NCBI RefSeq assembly: GCF_003818135.1
Contig: NZ_RPOH01000025.1
Span: forward strand, 1-64,000
Direction: 5' to 3'
DNA: 64,000 bases
From: Buttiauxella warmboldiae
GTDB taxonomy: Bacteria > Pseudomonadota > Gammaproteobacteria > Enterobacterales > Enterobacteriaceae
Below the pieces are notes generated by a model, which saw only the letters and a program-made list of their open reading frames with translations, ran no database searches and was not told where the DNA came from. Each line of letters starts with the position of its first letter. Within the stretch, counting starts at the first letter, position 1. The translations under genes and the position numbers were made by a program. Positions 19,985-27,243 of this stretch are shown here, piece by piece.

Positions 19985-21571
19985 TCAGCGAGTCTGGGTT
20001 TCAAACACATCCGTCTGCAAATGAGTATAGTCCACCTTCTTTAGCTTAAAGTTGGTGATGTAGACAGGCCCTGCATCTTGCTCGGAAATAAACTTATACT
20101 TCGGCGTTAACTCTTTGGTTTTAATCCCCGTCCACGCCGAGAAGAAATTCAGGAAATCATTCGCTGAACGGCGCGCTTTGATCTGGCGATGCCTGGTGTC
20201 ATCGCTGGATAACACCATAAACGGTACCTGAAAGTTCTGCTGGAATTCGTCATCGTGCGCCAGGTATTGCACGTCGGTGCCGCGTTCTTTAAAGGCCAGC
20301 CCGTGATCGGAGAAATACACCATCGAGAAGCTCGTGCCGCTGTTTTGCAACTGCAGGTAGAGCTGCTTTAGTAAGTCATCGGTTTGCGTCATGCTGTAGA
20401 GATAACAAGAGGTCTCTTTCGACTGCACAAAATCTTTATATTTCCCCTGAGTACGGTCGCACGCCTGAGGATGAGAGCCCATTAAATGCAGCACTATCAG
20501 TTGTGGAGTGGTGTGCGCAGTGGCAAATACCTGGGCGGTCATTTTTAACAATGCTTCATCACGGGTATTCTTGTCGGCTTCAAAATCCCCGCTTTTCAGA
20601 AAATGCACTTCATCAGCGCGCTTTGCGATACTGGCGATGGCCGTATCGTATTCACCAATTTGCCCCTGATTAGAGAACCACCAGGTCTGGAATCCCGCGC
20701 GGTTCGCCAGGGTAATAATGCTGTCCTGGTACTGGGGTTTTCCGTCAACGACGCGGTTGAGCGTCATACCCAATGATTTCTGCGTTGAACCACTGGCCGC
20801 GACATAATCCATAAACAGGTTGCCGTTGACCTGGCTTGCAAACGGGGTGTTATCCCAGTGGCCGCCGAAGGCGCCTAATGCGTCACGCCGCGCGCTTTCG
20901 CCAATCACCACCACATAAGTGTGATACTTAGGTTTCACCGCCAGCACGTTCCAGGTGTCCTTCATTTGTGAGAAGGCCTGCATACGCTTTTGTTCGTCAA
21001 TCACTTCCTGATTGTTAACGATGACATCTTTAACAAAGCGGAAAACCGGGTAACCGGAATCTTTGATTTTAAATACGCCGCCATAAGCCAGGTTCTGCAC
21101 GGGGGCAACAAAGAAGCAAACCACGCTCACCACCAGGCATAAGCTGTCGAAATGGCACCATGTCCGTTTCCCGGGCGCGATTTTACGACGCACGGCGATA
21201 ATGCCGAGAGCCAGAATAAACACTGACACCAGATAGCTGTACCACGGGAAGATAGTCATTATCTCCCTGGACTCTTCGAAGTTGGTCGAGTGCATGGCCA
21301 GCAGGGTATTAAAGTTTGGCGCGCCGTAAGCCTGGCCAAATGGGAAATACATGGCGGCGATCAAACTGCAAATCGCCAGCACACCTTTCTGAAATTTAGG
21401 CACGCTGCGCCATAGCAGCAATAATACGCAGCTAAATGCCACAGCATAAAGAATGCTAAATTCGTAACCGAGGGCGAAATTAATCAGCAGGGACTGCAAA
21501 AAATAAAAACCAGTCCACGGATTGAGCGCAATAGCGCGGGTCGTCAGGGTATCTTTAACCGTTAAATTCAT
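19985..21571 (-). CDS. opgE: OpgE (YbiP), phosphoethanolamine transferase for periplasmic glucans
   Basis: A 528-residue inner-membrane protein of the EptA/sulfatase-like family. Five hydrophobic segments occupy the first 190 residues. A large periplasmic domain carries the catalytic threonine region (GSTQKSLGMTLNR) and metal ligands in VIGESARRDALGAFGGHWDN and YFSDHGLAF. In E. coli it transfers phosphoethanolamine to osmoregulated periplasmic glucans. The ATG at 21571 gives the family start MNLTVKDTL; an in-frame TTG nine bases earlier is less likely. Confidence 0.93.
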   Translation of the reverse strand: MNLTVKDTLTTRAIALNPWTGFYFLQSLLINFALGYEFSILYAVAFSCVLLLLWRSVPKFQKGVLAICSLIAAMYFPFGQAYGAPNFNTLLAMHSTNFEESREIMTIFPWYSYLVSVFILALGIIAVRRKIAPGKRTWCHFDSLCLVVSVVCFFVAPVQNLAYGGVFKIKDSGYPVFRFVKDVIVNNQEVIDEQKRMQAFSQMKDTWNVLAVKPKYHTYVVVIGESARRDALGAFGGHWDNTPFASQVNGNLFMDYVAASGSTQKSLGMTLNRVVDGKPQYQDSIITLANRAGFQTWWFSNQGQIGEYDTAIASIAKRADEVHFLKSGDFEADKNTRDEALLKMTAQVFATAHTTPQLIVLHLMGSHPQACDRTQGKYKDFVQSKETSCYLYSMTQTDDLLKQLYLQLQNSGTSFSMVYFSDHGLAFKERGTDVQYLAHDDEFQQNFQVPFMVLSSDDTRHRQIKARRSANDFLNFFSAWTGIKTKELTPKYKFISEQDAGPVYITNFKLKKVDYTHLQTDVFETQTR

Positions 21572-21886
21572 GTTTCTCAAGATCGACTAAACGCCATGCG
21601 AAAACCCTGGCGACGAGGGTAAAAACCTGCCTGACAAACGGAAAAGAAGGGGAACTGGACCGCATCTGCGAGCCGCTTTATGTGCAGGGCTGCAAGAAGA
21701 TAGAGCGCCACGGTAAGAAGATCAACTGATAAGCGAAATGTGTTTTGCGAAGCAAGTAGCAAATCCGACAAATGCTGGGGTTATAGCGCTGTCGTACGAG
21801 GGGGTTACTGAAGCTTTACCATCAAAACTGGCCCACAGGCTCTTACCGCTTAACAGCAAAAAGCACGCCTAAGAAGGCAGGCGGGG
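21572..21886. other. opgE-mntS gap without a supported gene
   Basis: These 315 bases hold the opgE promoter region and, near 21857-21881, an imperfect hairpin followed on the minus strand by TTTTTGC that may end the mntS transcript. A 64-codon open frame here starts with TTG, has no ribosome site and was not accepted. Confidence 0.4.
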
Positions 21887-22015
21887 TTAGGGCTTCGGTT
21901 TTTCGCCCTGCTGTGGTTTCCCGGCAACCCAGTCGCACAACATATTGAGCAGCATTAGCCGCACCTGAAATGGGGAATGTGTAAACACGCTTATACACCT
22001 CTTAAATTCGTTCAT
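21887..22015 (-). CDS. mntS: MntS, 42-residue manganese-homeostasis protein
   Basis: A 42-residue frame starts with ATG at 22015 after GGAGGG. The sequence begins MNEFKRCISVF and contains HSPFQVRLMLL and a C-terminal KPQQGEKPK, closely matching the 42-residue E. coli MntS, in the same place between opgE and mntR. In E. coli MntS raises the usable manganese pool by inhibiting the exporter MntP, and it is repressed by MntR with manganese. A palindrome fitting the MntR box lies 64 bases upstream. Confidence 0.9.
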   Translation of the reverse strand: MNEFKRCISVFTHSPFQVRLMLLNMLCDWVAGKPQQGEKPKP

Positions 22016-22078
22016 TTTGCCCTCCTCTTAACTTCTGCTGCCTTCAATTCCGTTTAAGGCTGACTGCATTACGTTCAG

Positions 22079-22096
22079 ATATAGCACAGGCTATAT
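22079..22096. promoter_or_regulatory. MntR box between mntS and mntR
   Basis: ATATAGC-ACAG-GCTATAT is an 18-base perfect inverted repeat resembling the E. coli MntR operator, which has AGC/GCT at the same spacing. A further TATAGCTATT follows. It probably controls mntS and possibly mntR itself. Confidence 0.7.
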
Positions 22097-22204
22097 TATA
22101 TAGCTATTGCTAATTCGTTAAATTTTTGTGCTTCGGTGATGCTGGTTTACAATAGGGCCAGATGTCGTCACTGGACGATGAATGCCACTGCAAGAGGAAG
22201 CATC

Positions 22205-22675
22205 ATGAGCCGTACGCCGGGCCAAAAAAATAAAGAGAAAGTCACGCAGCTGGTAAACGTTGAAGAGCATGTGGAAGGCTTTCGGCAGGTACGGGAAGCG
22301 CACCGTCGCGAATTAATTGATGATTATGTTGAGCTGATTTCAGATTTGATTCGCGAAGTGGGTGAGGTGCGTCAGGTTGATATGGCGGCACGCCTCGGCG
22401 TTTCGCAGCCAACGGTTGCAAAAATGTTAAAGCGACTTGCGTCAGTGGGGCTTATTGAACAAATTCCGTGGCGCGGGGTGTTTCTGACGGCGGAAGGTGA
22501 AAAGCTGGCGCAAATGAGCCGTGAGCGCCATCAAATCGTAGAAAACTTTTTCCTCGCGCTGGGCATTAGCGCGGAAACCGCAAGGATTGACGCCGAAGGG
22601 GTTGAGCATCACGTCAGTGAAGAGACTCTTGAAGCCTTTCGCCTGTTCAGCGAGCAGCGAGGATTCACGTACTAA
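22205..22675 (+). CDS. mntR: MntR, manganese-responsive DtxR-family repressor
   Basis: A 156-residue metalloregulator. The DNA-binding winged helix is [24 protein letters not shown] and the dimerisation/metal domain follows, with metal-ligand candidates in the [10 protein letters not shown] and VEHHVSEET segments. It represses manganese import and mntS and activates the exporter gene mntP when manganese is sufficient. I start at ATG 22205 ([17 protein letters not shown]), which matches the E. coli N-terminus; earlier in-frame starts add unrelated residues. Its stop overlaps the ATG of a short ybiR-like stub (TAATG). Confidence 0.94.
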   Translation: MSRTPGQKNKEKVTQLVNVEEHVEGFRQVREAHRRELIDDYVELISDLIREVGEVRQVDMAARLGVSQPTVAKMLKRLASVGLIEQIPWRGVFLTAEGEKLAQMSRERHQIVENFFLALGISAETARIDAEGVEHHVSEETLEAFRLFSEQRGFTY

Positions 22676-22746
22676 TGTTACTGGCCCTGGCTCGCCCGTT
22701 TGTTGGCGATCGCTTTCTTCATCTGCTGTTGCTCAACCGGCTCTGA
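22675..22746 (+). pseudogene. ybiR: Stub of ybiR: first 23 codons, then a stop
   Basis: The mntR stop overlaps an ATG (TAATG) opening a 23-codon frame, [20 protein letters not shown] plus NRL. It resembles the start of E. coli YbiR, which follows mntR there and reads MSLPFLRTLQGDRFFQLLIL as I recall it. The similarity covers the hydrophobic start and the GDRF motif. YbiR is a large membrane transporter, so this looks like the remnant left by a deletion that removed the rest of ybiR and the genes after it. A chance match is possible because the piece is short. Confidence 0.55.
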
Positions 22747-22748
22747 AT

Positions 22749-22768
22749 AAGGGGCAGTCCTGCCCCTT
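22749..22768. terminator. Bidirectional terminator after mntR and ybjI
   Basis: AAGGGGCA/TGCCCCTT forms an 8-bp perfect stem with a GTCC loop. It lies 9 bases after the ybjI stop and directly after the ybiR stub. Confidence 0.65.
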
Positions 22769-22776
22769 TCAGCAGA

Positions 22777-23592
22777 TCATTCGTTAAAAGGGGGCTCTTT
22801 TTTCAGCACGTTCTCAATCACATCCAGCACGCTCTGGTCGTTGCAATGGCCGGTCTGATAAGAAGCAATCTGCTTTATTTTTTCGGGCGCGTTGGCCATG
22901 GCAAAGCCATATTTCGCCTGGCGTAACATTTCAATATCGTTGCCACCATCGCCAAAGGCCAGCACTTCGCTGTTATCAATGCCCCATTTTTCCTGCAATA
23001 TCCGCAAGCCATTGGCTTTGTGAACGCCAGGAATAATCAGGTCTATTGAGCCATGGCCGCTGGTGACGGGAATCATAATGCCTTTGAACAGCCCGGCGAG
23101 CGAACTCATGGTGTCGTCCAGCAAATTGTCCGGCAGATTGAGCGCAAATTTAAAGAACACATCCTTCAGATTTGCGAAGTTATCCACCAGCTCCAGGCGA
23201 TGGTAGTACGCACGAGCCATGCTGATAAACGCATCATCATAGTGGCGCAGGGTATAGCCGTGGTGTTTACCACAGGCGATGATATACACATGAGGCAGCG
23301 TCAACAGATGGCCGATCACCGTATTGAACTGTTGCTGCGTTAGTTCGCCGTTAAAGAGATCTTCCCCTTCGCTTACCACCCAGCCGCCGTTCTCCGCAAC
23401 AAAGGAGATTTCATGGGCAATGTCCGGGAAAAATGAAATTAACTGGTAATACTGGTTGCCGCTGGCCACCACAAAGCGGATCCCTTGCTGTTTCATCTGC
23501 GCATACAGCTCGGCAAAACGTGCGCGGTTGTACTCTTTGTTATCGTTAAGGAAGGTGCCATCCATGTCTACGGCAATTAATTTCACACTCAT
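22777..23592 (-). CDS. ybjI: YbjI, HAD-family Cof-type phosphatase
   Basis: A 271-residue HAD hydrolase. Motif I is DMDGTF (nucleophile near D9), motif II is VASGNQ, and motifs III/IV are near [13 protein letters not shown] and [10 protein letters not shown]. In E. coli YbjI dephosphorylates the riboflavin intermediate 5-amino-6-(5-phospho-ribitylamino)uracil and sugar phosphates. Segments such as [11 protein letters not shown] and IIACGK fit YbjI better than its paralogue YbiV. The start overlaps the end of ybjJ by 4 bases, so the two form an operon. Confidence 0.9.
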   Translation of the reverse strand: MSVKLIAVDMDGTFLNDNKEYNRARFAELYAQMKQQGIRFVVASGNQYYQLISFFPDIAHEISFVAENGGWVVSEGEDLFNGELTQQQFNTVIGHLLTLPHVYIIACGKHHGYTLRHYDDAFISMARAYYHRLELVDNFANLKDVFFKFALNLPDNLLDDTMSSLAGLFKGIMIPVTSGHGSIDLIIPGVHKANGLRILQEKWGIDNSEVLAFGDGGNDIEMLRQAKYGFAMANAPEKIKQIASYQTGHCNDQSVLDVIENVLKKEPPFNE

Positions 23593-24812
23593 CGAATTCT
23601 CCTTTCATGCGCGTTGGAAACCCGGTCTTCAGGTTTTGCGACGGCTTTCGCCACCAGGGCTGCGACCACCATTAAACTCAGTACGACTAACATAGCCAGA
23701 CGCAGGCCGTAATGTTCGCCAAGGAAGCCTAACAGCGGTGGCCCCACCAGAAACGCGATATAGCCAGAAGCGGCAACCACGCTTACGCGAGTGGCGGGAT
23801 CGGGCCCGGTGTCGCCCGCTGCTGAAATCGTTAAGGGGAATCCGAGGGACGTTCCCAGCCCCCATAAAATAACGGAAATTCCCGCCACAAAAGCGTTATC
23901 AACAAAGATAATTAAGCTGATGCCCAGGATCCCCATCACAGCACAGGCGCGTACCACCGTGACGCGGCTATACCGGTCGATAAACCAGCCGCCGGTAAAG
24001 CGCCCAACCGTCATGCCCAGAGTGAAGCCGACATAAATCATCGAGCCGGATGTTGGGCTAAAACCGTGCCCGTCCACCATCAAAAGCGGTAGCCAGTCGT
24101 TGGCAGAGCCTTCGGCAAAGGCCATCGCCAGTACAATGGTGCCAATCAACAGCAGCTGGAGATCTTTATAGAAAGGTAGATGAGGTTGATGCGGATTTTC
24201 GGCGTTAGCATCGGCGTTATTTTTGCCTACGCCGTGAGGAATGGCGGTAATGGCGATAACAATAGGAGCCACGACGACAAGGCCGATCGCCAACAGGTGC
24301 CCATAGGCGCTGACGTTAAGGGCGGTCAGGCTCATGCCAATTCCCGCGCCTGCGAGGGTGCCCAGGCTATAAAAGCCGTGCATCATCGGTAATACGGTCT
24401 TTTTCAGCAGCCCTTCAACAATGGCGCCTTCAACGTTCATCGCCACTTCAGATGAGCCCAGCCCCGCTCCGAGAAATGCGAGGCCAAGTGCGAATAGCGC
24501 GGGCGAGGAAAGAAACAGCGCAGCTCCCATCACTAACATGCCGGTTACCATCAACGCCATGCCGCTGCGGATAATATTGCGCGTTCCAAATCGCTTAACC
24601 AGCCAGCCGGAGCACAGAATGCCGCTCATAGAGCCTACCGACAGACCAAAGAGCACAATCCCCATTCCGGCGGTAGAAACGCTGAGGGTGTCGCGAATGG
24701 CGGGAGTGCGTGTGGCCCATGAAGCCATAACGAGGCCGGGGAGAAAGAAGAAGGCGAAGAGTGCCCAGGTACGAAGTTGTGTGGCTTTGCGATTGCTAAT
24801 GACGGCAGACAT
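23589..24812 (-). CDS. ybjJ: YbjJ, major facilitator superfamily transporter
   Basis: A 407-residue inner-membrane protein with twelve hydrophobic segments. It matches the E. coli YbjJ sequence closely ([40 protein letters not shown]). The substrate is unknown. Distant relatives include FucP-type sugar transporters, but no function should be read from that. ATG 24812 is preferred over a TTG 27 bases earlier. It is divergent from rcdA, with a palindromic operator-like sequence between. Confidence 0.9.
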   Translation of the reverse strand: MSAVISNRKATQLRTWALFAFFFLPGLVMASWATRTPAIRDTLSVSTAGMGIVLFGLSVGSMSGILCSGWLVKRFGTRNIIRSGMALMVTGMLVMGAALFLSSPALFALGLAFLGAGLGSSEVAMNVEGAIVEGLLKKTVLPMMHGFYSLGTLAGAGIGMSLTALNVSAYGHLLAIGLVVVAPIVIAITAIPHGVGKNNADANAENPHQPHLPFYKDLQLLLIGTIVLAMAFAEGSANDWLPLLMVDGHGFSPTSGSMIYVGFTLGMTVGRFTGGWFIDRYSRVTVVRACAVMGILGISLIIFVDNAFVAGISVILWGLGTSLGFPLTISAAGDTGPDPATRVSVVAASGYIAFLVGPPLLGFLGEHYGLRLAMLVVLSLMVVAALVAKAVAKPEDRVSNAHERRIR

Positions 24813-24857
24813 GGAAATACCGGTTGGCGACGAATACAAATCACACTAGCAAGTTTG

Positions 24858-24871
24858 TGTACATTTGTACA
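24858..24871. promoter_or_regulatory. Palindromic operator candidate between ybjJ and rcdA
   Basis: TGTACA-TT-TGTACA is a repeat of the self-complementary hexamer TGTACA with a 2-base spacer. It lies 46 bases before ybjJ and 48 bases before rcdA. TetR-family regulators often bind such sites in divergent promoters, so RcdA is the natural candidate. Confidence 0.45.
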
Positions 24872-24918
24872 TATTCCCTGGTAAACTCTTTTCAGGCTGT
24901 TATTAGCGAAGGATGAAG

Positions 24919-25464
24919 ATGAGCAAATCCCCACGGCGCAACGATCCAGACCGACGAGCGCGCATCCTGCAAGCCACGCTGGATATGCTAGTTGAGCACG
25001 GTATCAGCCATATCACGCACCGCAAAATTGCCGCAGCGGCGGGCGTCTCGTTAGGTTCAATGACTTACTATTTTGACGGCATAGAATCCCTGCTAAGCGA
25101 AGCGTTTACCCGGTTTGCCCATCATATGTCGGATGACTATCGCAGCCGCTTAGAGCAAGCCGGTAACCGTGATGAAGCCTGTGAAGCGATAGTCGATATG
25201 ATCTGCGGGGAAAAAATTGCCACTTCGTATAATTTGCAGGTGATGTATCAGCTCTATGCCTACGCCAACCGTAATCCTGAATTAAAAATCATCATGCAGG
25301 ACTGGATGCGCCGCAGCCAGCAGGTGCTGGAAACCTTCTTCGACCCGATTACCGCCCGCATTCTGGATGCTTTTATTGAAGGGATGACGCTGCATTATGT
25401 GACGGACAGGCAGCCGCTGAGCCGGGAAGATTTAAGCCGAATGCTGGCAAAAATTGTCGGTTAG
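24919..25464 (+). CDS. rcdA: RcdA (YbjK), TetR-family regulator
   Basis: A protein of about 181 residues with a TetR-type N-terminal helix-turn-helix (RRARILQATLDMLVEHGISHITHRKIAAAAGVS...MTYYF) and a helical ligand/dimer domain. In E. coli RcdA regulates csgD and several stress genes. I take ATG 24919 because AAGGA lies five bases before it; an ATG at 24913 overlaps that site. The gene lies just before the accessory islet. Confidence 0.88.
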   Translation: MSKSPRRNDPDRRARILQATLDMLVEHGISHITHRKIAAAAGVSLGSMTYYFDGIESLLSEAFTRFAHHMSDDYRSRLEQAGNRDEACEAIVDMICGEKIATSYNLQVMYQLYAYANRNPELKIIMQDWMRRSQQVLETFFDPITARILDAFIEGMTLHYVTDRQPLSREDLSRMLAKIVG

Positions 25465-25489
25465 CTTTTGATTTTTCAGTGGTTGATGA

Positions 25490-25512
25490 ATTTCAGACAA
25501 TAAAAAACCCAT
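25490..25512. repeat. Left attachment-site-like direct repeat
   Basis: This 23-base sequence, ATTTCAGACAATAAAAAACC then CAT, recurs at 27147-27169 with one difference (A for G at the eighth base). The last 15 bases are identical and equal the rybB terminator tail. Confidence 0.75.
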
Positions 25513-25527
25513 TTATGTAAACGGGTT
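25502..25527 (-). terminator. Terminator formed at the left islet end
   Basis: On the minus strand AACCCGTTTA/TAAATGGGTT pair (one wobble) and are followed by TTTTTTATT. The T tail is the shared repeat, so both islet ends can form a terminator hairpin ending GGGTTTTTTATT. Confidence 0.6.
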
Positions 25528-25607
25528 AGTGAAAACAACGACTTGCAAGATAATCAATAAGTTAGGTTAGTGGTAAGGAGTGGCGATTACGGGGCAATGC
25601 CAACCGC

Positions 25608-25616
25608 TGTCGCCAC
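25608..25616. repeat. Left integrase-arm-like site
   Basis: TGTCGCCAC, also found at 27093-27101 and, as TGTCGCCA, at 27082-27089. An inverted GTGGCGA lies at 25580-25586. The position is about 100 bases inside the left repeat. Confidence 0.4.
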
Positions 25617-25919
25617 TAAGTGTTACTAATCGATAGCAGCAGGAACATTGCTGGCGTGAGAACTTGATTGCCACGTCAGCAAGCTTGAACAACGAGTAGG
25701 GCGAGGCGTTAGTAGTTTTTTCAGATTAGAAACACTACATGTGCCTTTTTAGGCGATGTCGGTTGAATCACGAGCGGTTTTTCTTGTCCTGATCGTGAAA
25801 ATGGGATAGATAAACGATTCTACAAGGTGTTTGCGACCCGGCATTGTTCTACAATAAGGTCATAACAAGAAGAATTAACGGCAATGCCACATGTAATGTA
25901 GGCACAGCGAGGAGGATGT

Positions 25920-26114
25920 ATGACTAAGATGTTTGGAAAATTTGCTACAGCACCAGGGCGTTGGATGCAGAATGTTATCCGTCAAGACATTGAACAGTCT
26001 AACAACAGTAAAATCACTACTGATGCTAATGGGAATGCTGTTCTAAACATGAACAACAAAGAAGTTCGTGATTCCATGCAAGCTCGCATGAAGGAATTAG
26101 CAGCTAAACGTTAA
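25920..26114 (+). CDS. Unrecognised 64-residue islet protein
   Basis: The start ATG 25920 is preceded by GGAGG at ideal spacing. The protein (MTKMFGKFATAPGRWMQNVI...) has a basic, amphipathic N-terminus and polar, asparagine-rich middle, with a charged helical end (EVRDSMQARMKELAAKR). There is no signal peptide or membrane segment. I do not recognise a family. The membrane-protein gene follows after 9 bases, so they are surely one operon. Codon use is A+T-richer than in the flanking core genes. It could be a regulator, a cofactor or an immunity partner of the second gene; nothing in the sequence decides this. Confidence 0.75.
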   Translation: MTKMFGKFATAPGRWMQNVIRQDIEQSNNSKITTDANGNAVLNMNNKEVRDSMQARMKELAAKR

Positions 26115-26123
26115 GGATGGACG

Positions 26124-26912
26124 ATGGGACCACTGATCATAATGGTTGTTCTCGTATGCGGGTTTTGGTACACAGAGAATCACTATCAATCCCGCATACG
26201 TCATGCAAGAACGAACGGTTGGACTTCTTACTTTTATGTTGCAATGCATGGTTGTAAATTTGTTGTTCAAGGTTTTGGCGTCATTTTTTCTCTCTACATA
26301 ATTCTTTGGCTGATCAGCTTTATTATCTCGTTGCCTCACCTAATCTGGCCGACATACGGCATGAAAGATATTTACTCATGGCTGACAGTTAAAGAAGTCA
26401 TGAATTATCCATTGTTGTTTGCATTCTCCATGGGGATGTCATGCTTGCTAGCCTATGCCGCAGGCCAGAATGCGAGAAAATCACTCGAAAAAGAAGAAGT
26501 AAGACAAGCTGCGTATAGAGAAATGGCTTCAATGGATGGTGTTGAGTCTCTTCTTGTACAGGCTATTGATGAAGATATGCTGATCTTCGTTACGCTTAAA
26601 TCGCGAAAGGTCTATATCGGTTATGTTGCGGCTCCGCGTATTGAACACAGCCATACCCAACATTTGGCTATCATTCCGTACATCAGTGGCTATCGTGATA
26701 AAGATACTCTCCGCTACCATGAACAGCATCGTTACTACGAACTGTATTTGGCGAAAGGTATTACTGCGGATTCAGAGGGTTTGAATTTGCAGCATTTCAG
26801 GCACGTCATCCCTATGGATCAGGTAGAGGCAATTTCCCTCTTTGATACTGGAACCTACTTGTCCTTTGATGATTGTTCTGAGCCAGAAGAGACAAAGGAT
26901 CTGAACGCTTAG
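26124..26912 (+). CDS. Unrecognised 262-residue islet membrane protein
   Basis: The start ATG 26124 follows TTAAGGA. There are hydrophobic segments at about residues 2-17, 45-72 and 94-111. A charged linker follows, and then a soluble C-terminal domain of about 130 residues that is probably cytoplasmic. That domain has a notable pattern: LIFVTLKSRKVYIGYV, then IIPYISGYRDKDTL, then YYELYLAKGI and IPMDQVEAISLFD. The order resembles a domain I have seen in accessory bacterial membrane proteins, but I cannot name it safely. With the gene before it, it is the whole intact content of the islet. A strong terminator follows at 27031. A role in phage exclusion or defence is a guess from context. Confidence 0.75.
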   Translation: MGPLIIMVVLVCGFWYTENHYQSRIRHARTNGWTSYFYVAMHGCKFVVQGFGVIFSLYIILWLISFIISLPHLIWPTYGMKDIYSWLTVKEVMNYPLLFAFSMGMSCLLAYAAGQNARKSLEKEEVRQAAYREMASMDGVESLLVQAIDEDMLIFVTLKSRKVYIGYVAAPRIEHSHTQHLAIIPYISGYRDKDTLRYHEQHRYYELYLAKGITADSEGLNLQHFRHVIPMDQVEAISLFDTGTYLSFDDCSEPEETKDLNA

Positions 26913-27030
26913 TTGTATGCATGACCATGCCGCATGAAACGTTTGTTCGTTCAGTGTGCCGTCCACAAAAAATTAGTGCCGCACCACCTCATCCCAAAGG
27001 TATGTAGGAACAATTTGCTTACTGAATCTG

Positions 27031-27052
27031 ACCCGCCGCTGGCGGGTTTTTT
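27031..27052 (+). terminator. Terminator of the islet operon
   Basis: ACCCGCC/GGCGGGT is a 7-bp perfect stem with a GCT loop followed by TTTTT. It lies 118 bases after the stop of the membrane protein gene. Confidence 0.85.
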
Positions 27053-27081
27053 AATAGCTGTTGCCGCCATGACTAATCGGC

Positions 27082-27101
27082 TGTCGCCATTTTGTCGCCA
27101 C
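27082..27101. repeat. Right integrase-arm-like tandem site
   Basis: TGTCGCCA at 27082 and TGTCGCCAC at 27093 are direct repeats 11 bases apart, about one helical turn. They are 46 bases inside the right att-like repeat and share the motif found near the left end. Confidence 0.45.
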
Positions 27102-27146
27102 AGGAGTTAAAGGTCTTTTCTAAGCAGTTGATTGTAAAGGGTCTGG

Positions 27147-27169
27147 ATTTCAGGCAATAAAAAACCCAT
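27147..27169. repeat. Right attachment-site-like direct repeat (rybB 3' end)
   Basis: This copy of the 23-base direct repeat contains the T tail of the rybB terminator (27159-27164) and the first bases of its stem. It is the copy that belongs to the chromosomal target. Confidence 0.75.
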
Positions 27170-27237
27170 CAACCTTGAACCAAAGAGGCGGGGTTGATGG
27201 GCTCCACAAATTGGGGACATCAAAGAAAAGCAGTGGC
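27159..27237 (-). ncRNA. rybB: RybB, sigma-E dependent Hfq-binding small RNA
   Basis: A 79-base RNA read from 27237 to 27159. The 5' seed GCCACUGCUUUUCUUUGAUG is as recalled for E. coli RybB. It ends in the terminator stem CCCAUCAACC/GGUUGAUGGG followed by six U. RybB base-pairs with mRNAs of outer-membrane proteins (such as ompC, ompW and fadL) to repress them during envelope stress. It keeps the E. coli position next to ybjL. Differences are limited to the middle and to the terminator loop. A matching sigma-E promoter is directly upstream. Confidence 0.93.
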
Positions 27238-27243
27238 ACTAAT

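Larger units (their letters stand above)
25465..25919. other. rcdA-islet gap: left end of the islet
   Basis: This stretch holds the left direct repeat (25490-25512), a terminator-like hairpin (25502-25527), an arm-like TGTCGCCAC (25608-25616) paired with an inverted GTGGCGA (25580-25586), a possible integrase remnant on the minus strand (25567-25725), and two copies of TTCTACAA (25818 and 25847) before the first islet gene. No intact gene is seen. Confidence 0.5.
25490..27169. mobile_element. Integrated islet at the 3' end of rybB, without an integrase gene
   Basis: About 1.7 kb lies between two 23-base direct repeats that differ at one position. The right repeat is the 3' terminator region of rybB, so integration at the end of this small RNA gene would preserve it, as seen with tRNA and other RNA genes. 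TGTCGCCA repeats lie just inside both ends, where integrase arm sites are expected after Campbell-type integration. The content is A+T-richer than the flanks: two genes on the plus strand and a terminator. No integrase, replication or packaging gene is intact. I infer a prophage- or satellite-derived element, now minimal or decayed. Confidence 0.65.

Noticed and set aside
21577..21771. 64-codon frame upstream of opgE
   Set aside because: TTG start, no ribosome site, no recognised family; probably leader DNA of opgE.
25700..25708. GGCGAGGCG, like the start of the P2/P4 cohesive end
   Set aside because: Only nine bases match and the following bases do not; chance cannot be excluded, so no packaging site is claimed.
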